DNA of 64,000 bases, taken from NCBI RefSeq assembly GCF_014725735.1, contig NZ_CP061368.1, positions 3,611,225 through 3,675,224 of the forward strand, written 5' to 3'. This document shows, in pieces, positions 9,989 through 18,531 of this stretch. Under the pieces are notes generated by a model. It had not been told where the DNA came from. It saw only the letters and a list, made by a program, of their open reading frames with translations, and did no database searches. Position numbers and translations under genes: made by a program. The DNA is from Wenzhouxiangella sp. AB-CW3 (lineage in GTDB: Bacteria > Pseudomonadota > Gammaproteobacteria > Xanthomonadales > Wenzhouxiangellaceae). Numbering within the stretch: the first letter of the stretch is position 1; each line of letters begins with the position of its first letter.

Positions 9989-10690
9989 ATGCCTGCATAT
10001 TCACGCACCGTAGCATTGATTCTGCTGACACTGGCCGTCGCTGTACCCCTGAAAGCATCGCAACAGCCTTTCAAGACCCTGGAAGAGCGGATGACCGGGC
10101 GGGAGTTTCGCGACACCGGCCTCTACAGGCTCAGCGAAGAAGAGCTTGAGACGCTGAACCAGTGGCTTCGCGAGCATTCGCTGATGCCGAAAGAGCATCA
10201 TGAAGATGCCAAGCCGTCGGCAGTACCGGACGATGCCGAACCGGCCGCAGAACAGGAGGAAGACCCTGCGCCGACGGAGCCGGTCGACCCCGAACCCACC
10301 GAGGAACTGGACGACGACACCGCGCCAACGGAACCGGTCGATGCCGAACCGCCCAGCGAACCGGCAGACGCGGATCCGCCCACGGAGCCGACCGATACCG
10401 CCCCCGCTGAGCAGGATGCCCCGGAGGAGCCGGGCGATCGCCGTGGCCTGCCTGAACAAGCCGACCGAGAGCCTATCAACAGCCGCATTGCCGGCACCTT
10501 CAATGGCTGGCACGGCAACACCGAGTTCGAGCTGAAAAACGGCATGGTCTGGCGCCAGGCCGAACGCGACACCTTCGCCGTACGGGAGATGGACAGCCCG
10601 GAGGTCACCATTCGCCCCGGCATGTTCGGGACCTGGCGGCTATCGGTGGAAGGCTACAGCAGCGCGGTGCGGGTCGAACGCATACGCTGA
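9989..10690 (+). CDS. Exported protein with Pro/Glu/Asp-rich repeats
   Basis: About 233 residues. An N-terminal signal peptide (AYSRTVALILLTLAVAVPLKAS) is followed by a short helical region (REFRDTGLYRLSEEELETLNQWL). A low-complexity linker follows, made of repeats such as PTEPVDPEPTEE and PTEPVDAEPPSEP. The C-terminal domain of about 75 residues reads FNGWHGNTEFELKNGMVWRQ and ends with TWRLSVEGYSSAVRVERIR. That last part resembles domains of unknown function seen in other exported proteobacterial proteins. The long acidic linker suggests it spans periplasm or cell wall. ATG at 9989 was preferred, with AGGACAAGG upstream as a possible ribosome site; GTG at 9986 or TTG at 9980 remain possible. 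Function unknown. Confidence 0.7.
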   Translation: MPAYSRTVALILLTLAVAVPLKASQQPFKTLEERMTGREFRDTGLYRLSEEELETLNQWLREHSLMPKEHHEDAKPSAVPDDAEPAAEQEEDPAPTEPVDPEPTEELDDDTAPTEPVDAEPPSEPADADPPTEPTDTAPAEQDAPEEPGDRRGLPEQADREPINSRIAGTFNGWHGNTEFELKNGMVWRQAERDTFAVREMDSPEVTIRPGMFGTWRLSVEGYSSAVRVERIR

Positions 10691-10741
10691 CCACGGCCAT
10701 CTACAGACGGGGCAGCACGATGGCCACCGGCGGACCAGCCT

Positions 10742-11083
10742 TCAGCCGGGCCGGTTGCGGCGCATGCGCAGCCAGAAAAGCCAGACACGCCCGCCCACAT
10801 AGCCCGCTCCGCCAAAGATCACCAGGATGATGGTCACCACCGGCGGCGGCAACTGCCAGGCCACCGGGGAGCTCATCCACCACCACAGGATGCCAATGAT
10901 GATGGCCGCCATGGCCATGTAGGTCAGGTTGCTGGCGCGGTGGACCCGCTTGCGCCAGCGTCGGAGTTCGAGCTTTCGGACATCCTCGTCGCTCATTTCG
11001 CCCAGGGGCAGATCGCAGTGCGGGCAGGCTTTGGCCACGCTGGAGATTCGCTGGTTGCAGCCGGGACAGTGAATGATAGCCAT
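10742..11083 (-). CDS. Zinc-ribbon membrane protein, unknown function
   Basis: A 113-residue protein. Its N-terminus carries a zinc ribbon made of two CxxC pairs (CPGC-x11-CPHC), followed by a charged linker with a basic helix (KLELRRWRKRVHR). Two predicted membrane segments follow, AAIIIGILWWW and ILVIFGGAGYVGG, and a basic tail. The topology would put the ribbon in the cytoplasm. It lies 48 bp downstream of the histidine kinase gene on the same strand, so it may be cotranscribed with the two-component system. No specific function is known for this kind of small protein. Confidence 0.75.
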   Translation of the reverse strand: MAIIHCPGCNQRISSVAKACPHCDLPLGEMSDEDVRKLELRRWRKRVHRASNLTYMAMAAIIIGILWWWMSSPVAWQLPPPVVTIILVIFGGAGYVGGRVWLFWLRMRRNRPG

Positions 11084-11131
11084 GCGACAGAGGGTAACCG
11101 AATCCAGTCAGCGGGTGATAGCCGGACGCAT

Positions 11132-12421
11132 TCAGTCGTCCTGCCGGTCGGGGAAGAAGTGCACACAGACCTCCAGCCCGCCGGACGGTCGGTTGCTGAA
11201 CTCCGTTTCCCAGCCGTAGAGGTCGCACAGGCGCTTGACGATGGAAAGCCCCAGGCCCGAGCCTTTGGTGCCATCAGCCTGGCGGCCGCGGAAATGGCGA
11301 TCGAAGACATGTGGCAACTCTTCTTCGGCAATGCCAGGCCCGGTATCGAGAATGCAGGCCTCGCCGCGCCTGATGACCACCCTCACCTCACCGGTGCTTG
11401 TGTAGCGCACGGCGTTACCGATCAGGTTGCCCAGGGTGACGGCAATGACGGCCTCCGGGGCAATGACATTGACGGCCTCCTGCTCGTCCACCTCCAGACT
11501 CAGGTCGCGTTCGCCGATCAGCGGCCGATAGTTGTCAATGACATGGCGGGCAATGCTGCCGACATCGTTGGCACGACGCTGGTTGTCGGATTCACGCTCG
11601 GAGCGCACCAGGTGCAGCAGCGCCGTGGTGATGTCAGTTGACTGCCGGGCCGCGCGGGCGATTCGTAGCAGGCGTTCGCGGTCGCGTTCGCTCATGTCGG
11701 GCTGCGACAGCAACAACTCGGTGGCCCCGGAAATCACCGCCAGTGGCGTGCGCAGTTCGTGCGAGACATCGGCATTGAACGCCTTGTCGCGTTCCACCAG
11801 CTCCTTGAGACGATGCGCATAATCATCCAGCGCCGCGGCCAGTTGACCGACCTCGTCATCGGGAAACTGCCGCGCCAGGCTGCCCGGCTCGGCATGTTCA
11901 TCCATGGTTTCCAGCCGCCGGGCCAGCTCGGTCACCGGCGCCATGATGCGGCGTGAAGACCAGACGCCCAGCGTCAGGGAAAGAATGGAAAAGAGCATCA
12001 CTGCCGCCACCAGGCCGTAAACCAGGCGCCGTGCCAGTTCGCGGTCTTCGGACACGTCATAGGTCAGAAACACCCAGAAATCGTCGTGCTTGCGCACCAC
12101 CGCCTTGAAGAAGGCGTCGTTGGACTGGACGTCGTGAACGCCGGTGGGCAGGTCTCGGAATGCCGTCGGCACGATATCAGCCTGCCCGGGGCGAGTGACA
12201 TACCCTTCGATACGGCTGTAGAACGGCTCGACCTGTGAGGGGTCCTGGCGCAGCTGTGTGATGTACTGGTCGATCTCCTGCTCCAGCGTATCGGAAATCA
12301 GTGCATCGACCAGCCAGCTCTGCAGGAACAGCACCGCACCTGCAAACAGCACGCTCAACAGCGTGCCGAACAACAGGAATGACAGTATGAGTCGGCTTCT
12401 AAGTCTCTGCCGGTACTTCAT
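11132..12421 (-). CDS. Sensor histidine kinase, OmpR-system partner
   Basis: A 429-residue inner-membrane kinase. Two membrane segments (about residues 11-38 and 134-156) flank a periplasmic sensor of about 95 residues. A HAMP-like linker follows, then the H-box FNADVSHELRTPLAVI with phospho-accepting H221. The ATP-binding domain shows the N box LGNLIGNAVRYT, the G1 box DTGPGIAEE and the G2 box GSGLGLSIVKR. The ATG at 12421 (MKYRQRLRSRLILSF) fits a basic N-terminus before the first membrane segment and overlaps the regulator stop by 23 bp. An upstream ATG at 12451 is possible. The signal sensed is unknown. Confidence 0.9.
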   Translation of the reverse strand: MKYRQRLRSRLILSFLLFGTLLSVLFAGAVLFLQSWLVDALISDTLEQEIDQYITQLRQDPSQVEPFYSRIEGYVTRPGQADIVPTAFRDLPTGVHDVQSNDAFFKAVVRKHDDFWVFLTYDVSEDRELARRLVYGLVAAVMLFSILSLTLGVWSSRRIMAPVTELARRLETMDEHAEPGSLARQFPDDEVGQLAAALDDYAHRLKELVERDKAFNADVSHELRTPLAVISGATELLLSQPDMSERDRERLLRIARAARQSTDITTALLHLVRSERESDNQRRANDVGSIARHVIDNYRPLIGERDLSLEVDEQEAVNVIAPEAVIAVTLGNLIGNAVRYTSTGEVRVVIRRGEACILDTGPGIAEEELPHVFDRHFRGRQADGTKGSGLGLSIVKRLCDLYGWETEFSNRPSGGLEVCVHFFPDRQDD

Positions 12422-13091
12422 CCGGGGCAACCAGGCAATAACCGATGCCATGGCGGGTATGAATCATGGGACTGCCGAAAGGCTTGTCGATGGCGGCACG
12501 CAGGCTGTGAATATGAACCCGCAGACTGTCGCTGTCGGGCAACTCCTCGCCCCAGACATGATGCTCCAGGTCGCGACGGGTGACGACGGCCGGCGAGGCC
12601 GACATCAGCTTTTCGAGCAACCGAAGACCGATCGGGTTGAGATCGATGGACTGATCGCCGCGCTTGACCGTCAGGGTCTCCAGGTTGTAGACCAGATCAC
12701 CAACCTGCAGCTCACGCGGCTTGATTCGCTGGCCGCGACGCGACAACACGGCCAGGCGGGCTTCCACCTCGCGCAACTCGAAGGGCTTGACGAGGTAGTC
12801 GTCGGCGCCGGACTCGAAACCGCTGAGCTTGTCGTCGAGCTGGTCGCGCGCGGTCAGCATCAGCACCGGGGTTTCCTTGCGCCCTTCTTCGCGCAGCTTG
12901 CGACAGACCTCCAGGCCATCCATACCCGGCAGCGCCAGGTCGAGCACGATGGCATCGAACTCGTTGACCACGGCCAGGTGCAGGCCGGTGATGCCATCGT
13001 AGGCAAAATCGACCTCGTGGCCGCGATCGGACAGGAAATCCCCCAGGTTGGCGGCGATATCCCGGTTGTCTTCGATGATCAGGATGCGCAT
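12399..13091 (-). CDS. OmpR/PhoB-family response regulator
   Basis: A 230-residue DNA-binding response regulator. The receiver domain has the acidic pocket (IIEDN), the phospho-acceptor D51 in VLDLALPGMDG, the conserved T in MLTARD and the lysine in YLVKPFELRE. A winged-helix domain follows from about residue 130, with typical ends (SDSLRVHIHSLRAAIDKP, IHTRHGIGYCL). It is the first gene of a pair with the overlapping histidine kinase downstream. The regulon is unknown. Adjacent pilT-pilU reads toward it but ends at a terminator at 13117-13152. Confidence 0.92.
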   Translation of the reverse strand: MRILIIEDNRDIAANLGDFLSDRGHEVDFAYDGITGLHLAVVNEFDAIVLDLALPGMDGLEVCRKLREEGRKETPVLMLTARDQLDDKLSGFESGADDYLVKPFELREVEARLAVLSRRGQRIKPRELQVGDLVYNLETLTVKRGDQSIDLNPIGLRLLEKLMSASPAVVTRRDLEHHVWGEELPDSDSLRVHIHSLRAAIDKPFGSPMIHTRHGIGYCLVAPDEVPAET

Positions 13092-13116
13092 GAGTCTTGT
13101 CGAACCACTGACGTGT

Positions 13117-13152
13117 AAAAAAATGCCCGGACAGAAACCAATCCGTCCGGGC
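13117..13152 (-). terminator. Rho-independent terminator after pilU
   Basis: On the minus strand GCCCGGAC and GTCCGGGC (13145-13152 pairing with 13125-13132) form an 8 bp GC-rich stem with a 12-base loop. A run of seven T (13117-13123 on the complement) follows. It lies between pilU and the response regulator, all on the minus strand, so it should separate the pilTU transcript from the two-component operon. Confidence 0.85.
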
Positions 13153-13278
13153 CCACATTGCCCCGTAACCGTCGGTGCAGAACCGGCTCTCGTCTTGACA
13201 CCAACAGCCTGAATGCTACGCCTGCAGCGGTTAATGCCATGTTAATCAGGATGCAAGTAATGGTTAGGGAATCAGGAA

Positions 13279-14406
13279 TTAGCGGGAATCGTCCACCAGA
13301 TCAAGATTCTGCAGATTGCCCGACAGCGACTCGGCATCTCCGCCCTCGCTGAGCTTGACCGCCAGACGGACCTCATTGGAAGAATCGGCATGGCGAAGGG
13401 CTTCTTCGTAGGAAATCAATCCTTCCTGGTAAAGCCTGAGCAGGCTCTGATCAAAGGTCACCATGCCGTGGTGGCCGGAGTCCTTCATGATCGACTTGAG
13501 CTCCTCAATCGCCCCCTTGCGGATCTTCTCCTGCACCAGCGGGGTATTGAGCAGGACTTCCAGCGCCACGTGACGGCGACTGCCGTCAATGGACGGCACC
13601 AACTGCTGGGCGACCACGCCACGCAGGTTGAACGACAGGTCCAGCAGCACCTGAGGGTGTCGTTCCTCGGGGAAGAAATGCAGGATACGGTCCATGGCCT
13701 GGTTGGCGTTGTTGGCGTGCAGCGTGGTCAGGCAGAGGTGACCGGTTTCGGCAAATGTGATGGCATGTTCCATGGCTTCCCGGGTCCGGATCTCGCCGAT
13801 GAGAATCACATCGGGCGCCTGCCGCAGCGTGTTTTTCAGCGCCACCTCGAAGGACTCGGTATCAATACCCACCTCACGCTGGGTCACGAGACTCTTGCGG
13901 TGCTTGTGCACGAACTCGATCGGGTCTTCAATGCTGATGATGTGACCCGAAGCGTTGACGTTGCGATGTCCGACCATGGCCGCCAGCGTGGTGGACTTGC
14001 CGGTGCCGGTGGCCCCGACCAGGATAACGATGCCGCGCTTGACCATGGCCAGCTCGGAGAGCGATTCCGGCAAATCGAGTTCATCGAAGGAGGGAATCTT
14101 GGTTTCGATGCGACGACAGACCATGCCGACGCTGTTGCGCTGGTAAAAGGCACTGACGCGAAAACGGGCCACGCCTTCCAGTGAAACCGCAAACTGGCAT
14201 TCGTGGGTCTCGTGAAACTCCTTTCGCTGATCGGCCGTCATCACGCTGTCGATGATGTCGGCCACGGCATCGTGCGTGAGCGCTTCACGGGTCAGCGGCT
14301 TGATCCTGCCGTGGACCTTGATGCAAGGGGGAGCACCGACGGTCACGAACAGGTCGGAACCCTTGGTTTCATGCAGTTTGTGCAGCCAGTCCTGAACGGT
14401 ATTCAT
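13279..14406 (-). CDS. pilU: Type IV pilus retraction ATPase PilU
   Basis: A PilT-like hexameric ATPase of 375 residues that assists PilT in type IV pilus retraction at the cytoplasmic face of the pilus base. Visible motifs are Walker A GATGTGKSTT, the Asp box IISIEDPIEF, Walker B DVILIGEIRTREAM and the His box HLCLTTLHANNA. It differs from the PilT gene upstream in the way PilU paralogues do: a longer C-terminus and HKHRKSLVTQREVG in place of HTPQRCLINQREVS. It lies 30 bp downstream of pilT on the same strand and is followed by a strong terminator. Confidence 0.93.
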   Translation of the reverse strand: MNTVQDWLHKLHETKGSDLFVTVGAPPCIKVHGRIKPLTREALTHDAVADIIDSVMTADQRKEFHETHECQFAVSLEGVARFRVSAFYQRNSVGMVCRRIETKIPSFDELDLPESLSELAMVKRGIVILVGATGTGKSTTLAAMVGHRNVNASGHIISIEDPIEFVHKHRKSLVTQREVGIDTESFEVALKNTLRQAPDVILIGEIRTREAMEHAITFAETGHLCLTTLHANNANQAMDRILHFFPEERHPQVLLDLSFNLRGVVAQQLVPSIDGSRRHVALEVLLNTPLVQEKIRKGAIEELKSIMKDSGHHGMVTFDQSLLRLYQEGLISYEEALRHADSSNEVRLAVKLSEGGDAESLSGNLQNLDLVDDSR

Positions 14407-14436
14407 ACTTCAATTCTCCTGAGCCGATGGCTTCGA

Positions 14437-15474
14437 TCAGGCCAGCGCCTGCTTGTTCTGGGCCTTGCGCTGGGCCTCATGCTTGGAAACCACGCCGCGA
14501 CGCACCAGCTCGATCAGGCATTGATCGAGCGTTGTCATACCCACATTGTGACCTGTCTGAATCGCCGAATACATCTGGGCAACCTTGTCCTCGCGAATCA
14601 GATTACGGATGGCAGAGGTGGCGATCATGATCTCGTGAGCGGCCACCCGGCCCCCGCTGATGCGCTTGAGCAGGGTCTGCGAAATCACGGCCCTCAGGGA
14701 TTCCGACAGCATCGATCGCACCACCGGCTTCTCGTCGCCGGGGAAGACGTCGATGATACGGTCGATGGTCTTGGGCGCCGACGATGTATGCAGGGTGCCG
14801 AAGACCACGTGACCGGTTTCGGCGGCAGTCAGGGCCAGGCGAACGGTTTCCATGTCGCGCAGCTCGCCGACCAGGATAATGTCGGGGTCTTCACGCAGGG
14901 CCGAACGCAGGGCCTGGTTGAAACCGTGGGTATCGCGACTGACCTCGCGCTGGTTGATCAGGCAGCGCTGGGGGGTGTGAATGAATTCGATCGGGTCTTC
15001 GATGGTCAGGATATGCCCCGGCACGGTCTTGTTGAGGTAATCCATCATCGCCGCCAGCGTGGTGGACTTGCCCGAGCCGGTCGGGCCGGTGACCAGGATC
15101 AGGCCACGCGGCACCTCGACGATGTCCTTGAAAACAGCCGGCGCGTCCAGATCCTCCAGCGAGAAGATGTCGTTGGGAATGACACGGAAAACCGCTCCCA
15201 GCCCGCGGTGATGATGAAAGGCATTGACACGGAAGCGGGCCAGGCCGGGCACGGCATAGGAAAAGTCCACTTCAAGGTTGGCCTCGTAGTCCCGGCGCTG
15301 GTGGTCATTCATGACCGAATAGATCAGCTCGGCCATGTCCTTGTTTTCGATCGCCGGCGTGTTGATCCGGTGAATGTCCCCGTCAACCCGAATCATCGGC
15401 GGCAGCCCGGCCGACACGTGCAAGTCGGATGCCTTGTTCTTGACGGTGAAAGCAAGCAGTTCGGTAATATCCAT
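14437..15474 (-). CDS. pilT: Type IV pilus retraction ATPase PilT
   Basis: Main motor of pilus retraction, driving twitching motility and DNA uptake. It is 345 residues, standard for PilT. It begins MDITELLAFTVKNKASDLHVSAG, as PilT proteins do. It has Walker A GPTGSGKSTT, the Asp box ILTIEDPIEF, Walker B DIILVGELRDMET and the His box HVVFGTLHTSSA, plus the C-terminal AIRNLIREDKVAQMYS segment needed for retraction in studied PilTs. It is divergent from yggS with 130 bp between. The pilT-pilU/yggS-proC-yggT order matches that of other gammaproteobacteria. Confidence 0.96.
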   Translation of the reverse strand: MDITELLAFTVKNKASDLHVSAGLPPMIRVDGDIHRINTPAIENKDMAELIYSVMNDHQRRDYEANLEVDFSYAVPGLARFRVNAFHHHRGLGAVFRVIPNDIFSLEDLDAPAVFKDIVEVPRGLILVTGPTGSGKSTTLAAMMDYLNKTVPGHILTIEDPIEFIHTPQRCLINQREVSRDTHGFNQALRSALREDPDIILVGELRDMETVRLALTAAETGHVVFGTLHTSSAPKTIDRIIDVFPGDEKPVVRSMLSESLRAVISQTLLKRISGGRVAAHEIMIATSAIRNLIREDKVAQMYSAIQTGHNVGMTTLDQCLIELVRRGVVSKHEAQRKAQNKQALA

Positions 15475-15604
15475 GTCGCGGTTTCCCTGAATCCAGCAGC
15501 AATGTCGACCGCCCCGGGCAGATCGGCACCCGGACAGACTGCCCGACCCTGAGCCAGCGTCGGCAGTAAAATCGACGTTTCCCCGATATTAGCCCAATGC
15601 GGAC

Positions 15605-16297
15605 ATGAACCCCAAACATCAGGAGAAATTCGACCAGGTCATCGAACGCATGACCGCCGCCTGCCGCGCCTGCGGGCGCAACCCGGGTGACGTGCGCCTG
15701 CTGGCGGTGAGCAAGACCCATCCGGCCGAAGCCGTCAGGACGCTGTACGCGCTGGGTCAGCGGGCCTTCGGCGAAAGCTACGTCGACGAGGCCGTGCAAA
15801 AGATCGATGCACTGGGCGATCTGGAACTGGAGTGGCACTACATCGGCCCCATCCAGTCGAACAAGACCCGCCAGATCAGCGCCCGGTTCGACTGGGTCCA
15901 GTCGGTCGACCGGCTCAAGATCGTGCGCCGACTGGCCGATCAGCGCCCCGCCGACCGACCACCGCTCAACGTGCTCATCCAGGTCAATATCGATGACGAA
16001 CCGCAGAAGGCCGGCTGTCGTTCCGACGAGGTCGACCCGCTGGCCGCCGAGATCGCCGCTCGCGACAATCTGCGGCTGCGCGGCCTCATGGCCATTCCCG
16101 CCCCGCGCGAGGGTGCATCGGCCCAGCAACAGGTGTTCGACCGTCTGTTCGCCCTGTATCGGCATCTCCAGTCGGGCCATACCGGCGTCGATACACTGTC
16201 GGCCGGCATGACCGCCGATCTGGAAGCCGCCATCGCCGCCGGCAGCACCATGGTGCGCGTCGGAACCGCATTATTCGGTGCGCGCACGACCGTCTGA
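15605..16297 (+). CDS. yggS: PLP-binding protein YggS/PLPHP
   Basis: A pyridoxal-5'-phosphate-binding alanine-racemase-fold protein of 230 residues that buffers PLP and influences amino- and keto-acid homeostasis. The PLP lysine lies in LLAVSKTHPAEAV. Other family signatures are FGESYVDEAVQKI, EWHYIGPIQSNK, LIQVNIDDEPQKAG and the C-terminal LSAGMTADLEAAIAAGSTMVRVGTALFG. An AGGAG sits just inside the start, so the ATG at 15605 is supported mainly by family alignment. The next gene, proC, is also linked to yggS in many genomes, but here a MITE-like element separates them. Confidence 0.94.
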   Translation: MNPKHQEKFDQVIERMTAACRACGRNPGDVRLLAVSKTHPAEAVRTLYALGQRAFGESYVDEAVQKIDALGDLELEWHYIGPIQSNKTRQISARFDWVQSVDRLKIVRRLADQRPADRPPLNVLIQVNIDDEPQKAGCRSDEVDPLAAEIAARDNLRLRGLMAIPAPREGASAQQQVFDRLFALYRHLQSGHTGVDTLSAGMTADLEAAIAAGSTMVRVGTALFGARTTV

Positions 16298-16332
16298 GCG
16301 CACACAACTGGCACCCGACACACCTCCCCGAC

Positions 16333-16560
16333 TAGTGTACCCCGTCACTCATTGTGTAACTTATGGAGCGCGCCTGAACCGACAGTGCAGGGCAGGCGAA
16401 GTCGCATGGCGTCTTTCGCGCACCGAATGAAGCCTTGCGAGCGTAGCCGTTGCCCGTGTTGCGCCCCTTGCAAAGGACGCTGCCATTCACTGCGGGTCGC
16501 GCCTTGCACTGTGGCTCAGGCGCGCTCTATAAGTTACACAATGAGTGACGGGGTACACTA
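16333..16560. mobile_element. MITE-like element 2, TA-flanked
   Basis: A 228 bp palindromic non-coding element. The 45 bp arms 16333-16377 and 16516-16560 differ at one base and start TAGTGTACCCCGTCACTC. TA sits at each outer end. The interior shares two blocks with element 1: 16387-16442 matches 5224-5280 in reverse orientation, and 16467-16494 matches 5345-5371 directly. The terminal repeats differ from element 1 beyond the first five bases (TAGTG). The right end stops two bases before the ATG of proC. There is no transposase. Confidence 0.75.
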
Positions 16561-16562
16561 AA

Positions 16563-17387
16563 ATGCATGCCATGGCACATTCCACCCCCATCATTACCTT
16601 CATTGGCGCCGGCAACATGGCCCAGGCACTGATTGGTGGCCTGATCAACGCGAACCACCCCACCGACTGTGTGCGCGTGGCCGACCCCAGTGCAGACCAG
16701 CGCCAGGCCGTATCAGGCCAGTTCGGCATCGAGGCACATGGAGAGAATGCCCGCGCCGCTGACGGCGCCGATGTCATCATGCTGGCGGTCAAGCCACAGG
16801 TTATGGACTCGGTGCTGGACTCGCTGAAGCACTCTGTGCGCCCGGAAACCCTCGTCATCAGCGTAGCGGCCGGCGTCACGCTGGCACAAATGGCGCGCGG
16901 CCTGGACGGTCACCGCCGTTCGGTGCGGGCCATGCCCAACACGCCCGCACTCTACGGCGCGGGTATCACCGGCATGGTGGCCGATGAGGGCGTGACGCGC
17001 GACGACCGGGAACGCACCACACAGATACTGGGCACCGCTGGCAAGACCGTCTGGGTGGCCGACGAGTCCCTGATGGATGTGGTAACCGCCATCTCGGGGT
17101 CCGGACCCGCCTACTTTTTCCGCTTTGTCGAACTGCTGACTCGCGCCGGCACACGAGCCGGACTGGATGAAGCCGATGCCGCCGCGCTGGCCCGGCAAAC
17201 CGCCTTCGGTGCCGGCACCATGCTGGCCGAATCGGACCTTGATGCCGCCGAACTGCGGCGTCGGGTGACCTCTCCGGGAGGCACCACGGCCGCGGCCCTG
17301 GAAGCACTGGACCAGGCCGGCCTCGACGAGATTGTCGATCAGGCCGTGCAGGCGGCCATTCAACGCGGAAAGGAACTGGGGCAATGA
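16563..17387 (+). CDS. proC: Pyrroline-5-carboxylate reductase
   Basis: Last step of proline synthesis: reduces 1-pyrroline-5-carboxylate with NAD(P)H. About 274 residues. It has the dinucleotide-binding start ITFIGAGNMAQALIGGL, then VMLAVKPQVM, VRAMPNTPALYGAGITGM and the family signature near AAELRRRVTSPGGTTAAALE. The start could be ATG 16563 or ATG 16572. A GTG at 16545 lies inside the terminal repeat of a MITE-like element and is less likely. The element therefore supplies the immediate untranslated leader and any Shine-Dalgarno sequence (ACGGGG is the best candidate). The stop overlaps the start of yggT. Confidence 0.95.
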   Translation: MHAMAHSTPIITFIGAGNMAQALIGGLINANHPTDCVRVADPSADQRQAVSGQFGIEAHGENARAADGADVIMLAVKPQVMDSVLDSLKHSVRPETLVISVAAGVTLAQMARGLDGHRRSVRAMPNTPALYGAGITGMVADEGVTRDDRERTTQILGTAGKTVWVADESLMDVVTAISGSGPAYFFRFVELLTRAGTRAGLDEADAAALARQTAFGAGTMLAESDLDAAELRRRVTSPGGTTAAALEALDQAGLDEIVDQAVQAAIQRGKELGQ

Positions 17388-17932
17388 TGGCGGGCGGATC
17401 GGCAACCAACGCTTTTTCCTTCCTGGTAGAAACGCTTTTCCACCTCTACCTGGTCGCCTTGATGCTGCGGGTACTGCTCGAAGGCATTGGTGCCGACTAC
17501 TACAATCCGATCTGCCAGGCCCTGGTCAAGGTGACCGATCCGGTGGTGCGCCCGCTCAGCAAGGTGCTGCCTCGTGTTGGCCCGATCAGCCTGGCAGGCC
17601 TGGCCGCCCTCTACATCGTGCAATTGCTGGCCCTGGTGGCGGTCGGCCTGATCGTGGGCTGGAAGCTGGACCCACTGGTCTTTGCCCTGCTGGCGCTCAT
17701 GCGGCTGATTCGGCTGTTACTGGTGCTTTACCTGATCCTGATCATCATCGGCGTGATTCTTTCCTGGGTTGGGCATGGGGTCCGGCACCCCATCGTGCCG
17801 CTGATCTTCCAGCTGACCCAGCCGGTACTGGCGCCGATTCGACGCGTGCTGCCCAGCCTGGGCGGCTTCGACCTGTCGCCGCTGGTGGCCATTATTCTTA
17901 TCCAGTTCCTGATCATTCTGCTGGCTGTCTGA
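17384..17932 (+). CDS. yggT: YggT-family membrane protein
   Basis: An inner-membrane protein of 182 residues with two repeats of the YggT domain. Each repeat has a hydrophobic helix pair around an amphipathic segment of the form NPICQALVKVTDPVVRPLSKVLP or QLTQPVLAPIRRVLPSLGGFDLSPLV. The family is linked to division-site or membrane organisation and osmotic tolerance, but its molecular function is not settled. Translation starts within the proC stop region (4 bp overlap), so it should be coupled to proC. This matches the conserved proC-yggT order. Confidence 0.92.
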   Translation: MMAGGSATNAFSFLVETLFHLYLVALMLRVLLEGIGADYYNPICQALVKVTDPVVRPLSKVLPRVGPISLAGLAALYIVQLLALVAVGLIVGWKLDPLVFALLALMRLIRLLLVLYLILIIIGVILSWVGHGVRHPIVPLIFQLTQPVLAPIRRVLPSLGGFDLSPLVAIILIQFLIILLAV

Positions 17933-18018
17933 GCGCGGGGGAGACCCGGATTGCCGTCAGTCTGAACGGCGAGTAGCATGACCAAGCAAACGCGGCCTGC
18001 TGGCCCGGGAGGACAACC

Positions 18019-18483
18019 ATGATGCCCAAGCGACTGACCCTGACCGGCGTAATCGCCGCGCTGACACTGCTTGTTCCGGGCACTCCGGCCCTGGCCGAGC
18101 AGTCGCAGAGCTTCGAGCGCCATGTCGTGCACTACAACACCCTGATCACCGCGCAACTGCCGGCCGAAGTGGCCCGTGCCCACGACATTCAGCGTTCGAG
18201 TTCGCGCGCCCTGCTCAATATCGCCGTACTGGAAAAACCGGAAGACGAGGCAGACATGCCCAGCGCGGTCACTGCCGAAGTGACCGCCAGCGCCGTCAAC
18301 CGGGCCGGTCAGCGACGCAACATCAGCATGCGCGAAGTCACCGAGCAGGATGCGATCTATTACATCGGCACGTTTCGGGTTCATGACGAAGAGAACCTGG
18401 ATTTCACCGTCCGAATCACGCCATCGCACAGCGAGGCGGCACCCTACGAGCTGCGCTTCGAGCAGGAGTTCTTTGTCGACTGA
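18019..18483 (+). CDS. DUF4426 exported protein
   Basis: A 154-residue protein with a signal peptide ending near TPALAEQ. The mature domain has the pattern of DUF4426: HVVHYNTLITAQLPAEVARAHDIQRSSSRALLNIAVLE, followed by a second strand-rich half ending YELRFEQEFFVD. It is predicted to be periplasmic. In pseudomonads and relatives a gene of this family lies just after metX-metW in the pilTU/yggS-proC-yggT neighbourhood. Here it follows yggT directly and metXW are absent. Function unknown. Confidence 0.8.
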   Translation: MMPKRLTLTGVIAALTLLVPGTPALAEQSQSFERHVVHYNTLITAQLPAEVARAHDIQRSSSRALLNIAVLEKPEDEADMPSAVTAEVTASAVNRAGQRRNISMREVTEQDAIYYIGTFRVHDEENLDFTVRITPSHSEAAPYELRFEQEFFVD

Positions 18484-18531
18484 CATCGGGTCGACTGACC
18501 TCGACAGCCCCGGCTGGGCTAAACTGGCGCG

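Noticed and set aside
16545-16562. GTG at 16545 as proC start
   Set aside because: It lies within the terminal repeat of the MITE-like element and adds residues not found in the ProC family; kept only as an alternative.
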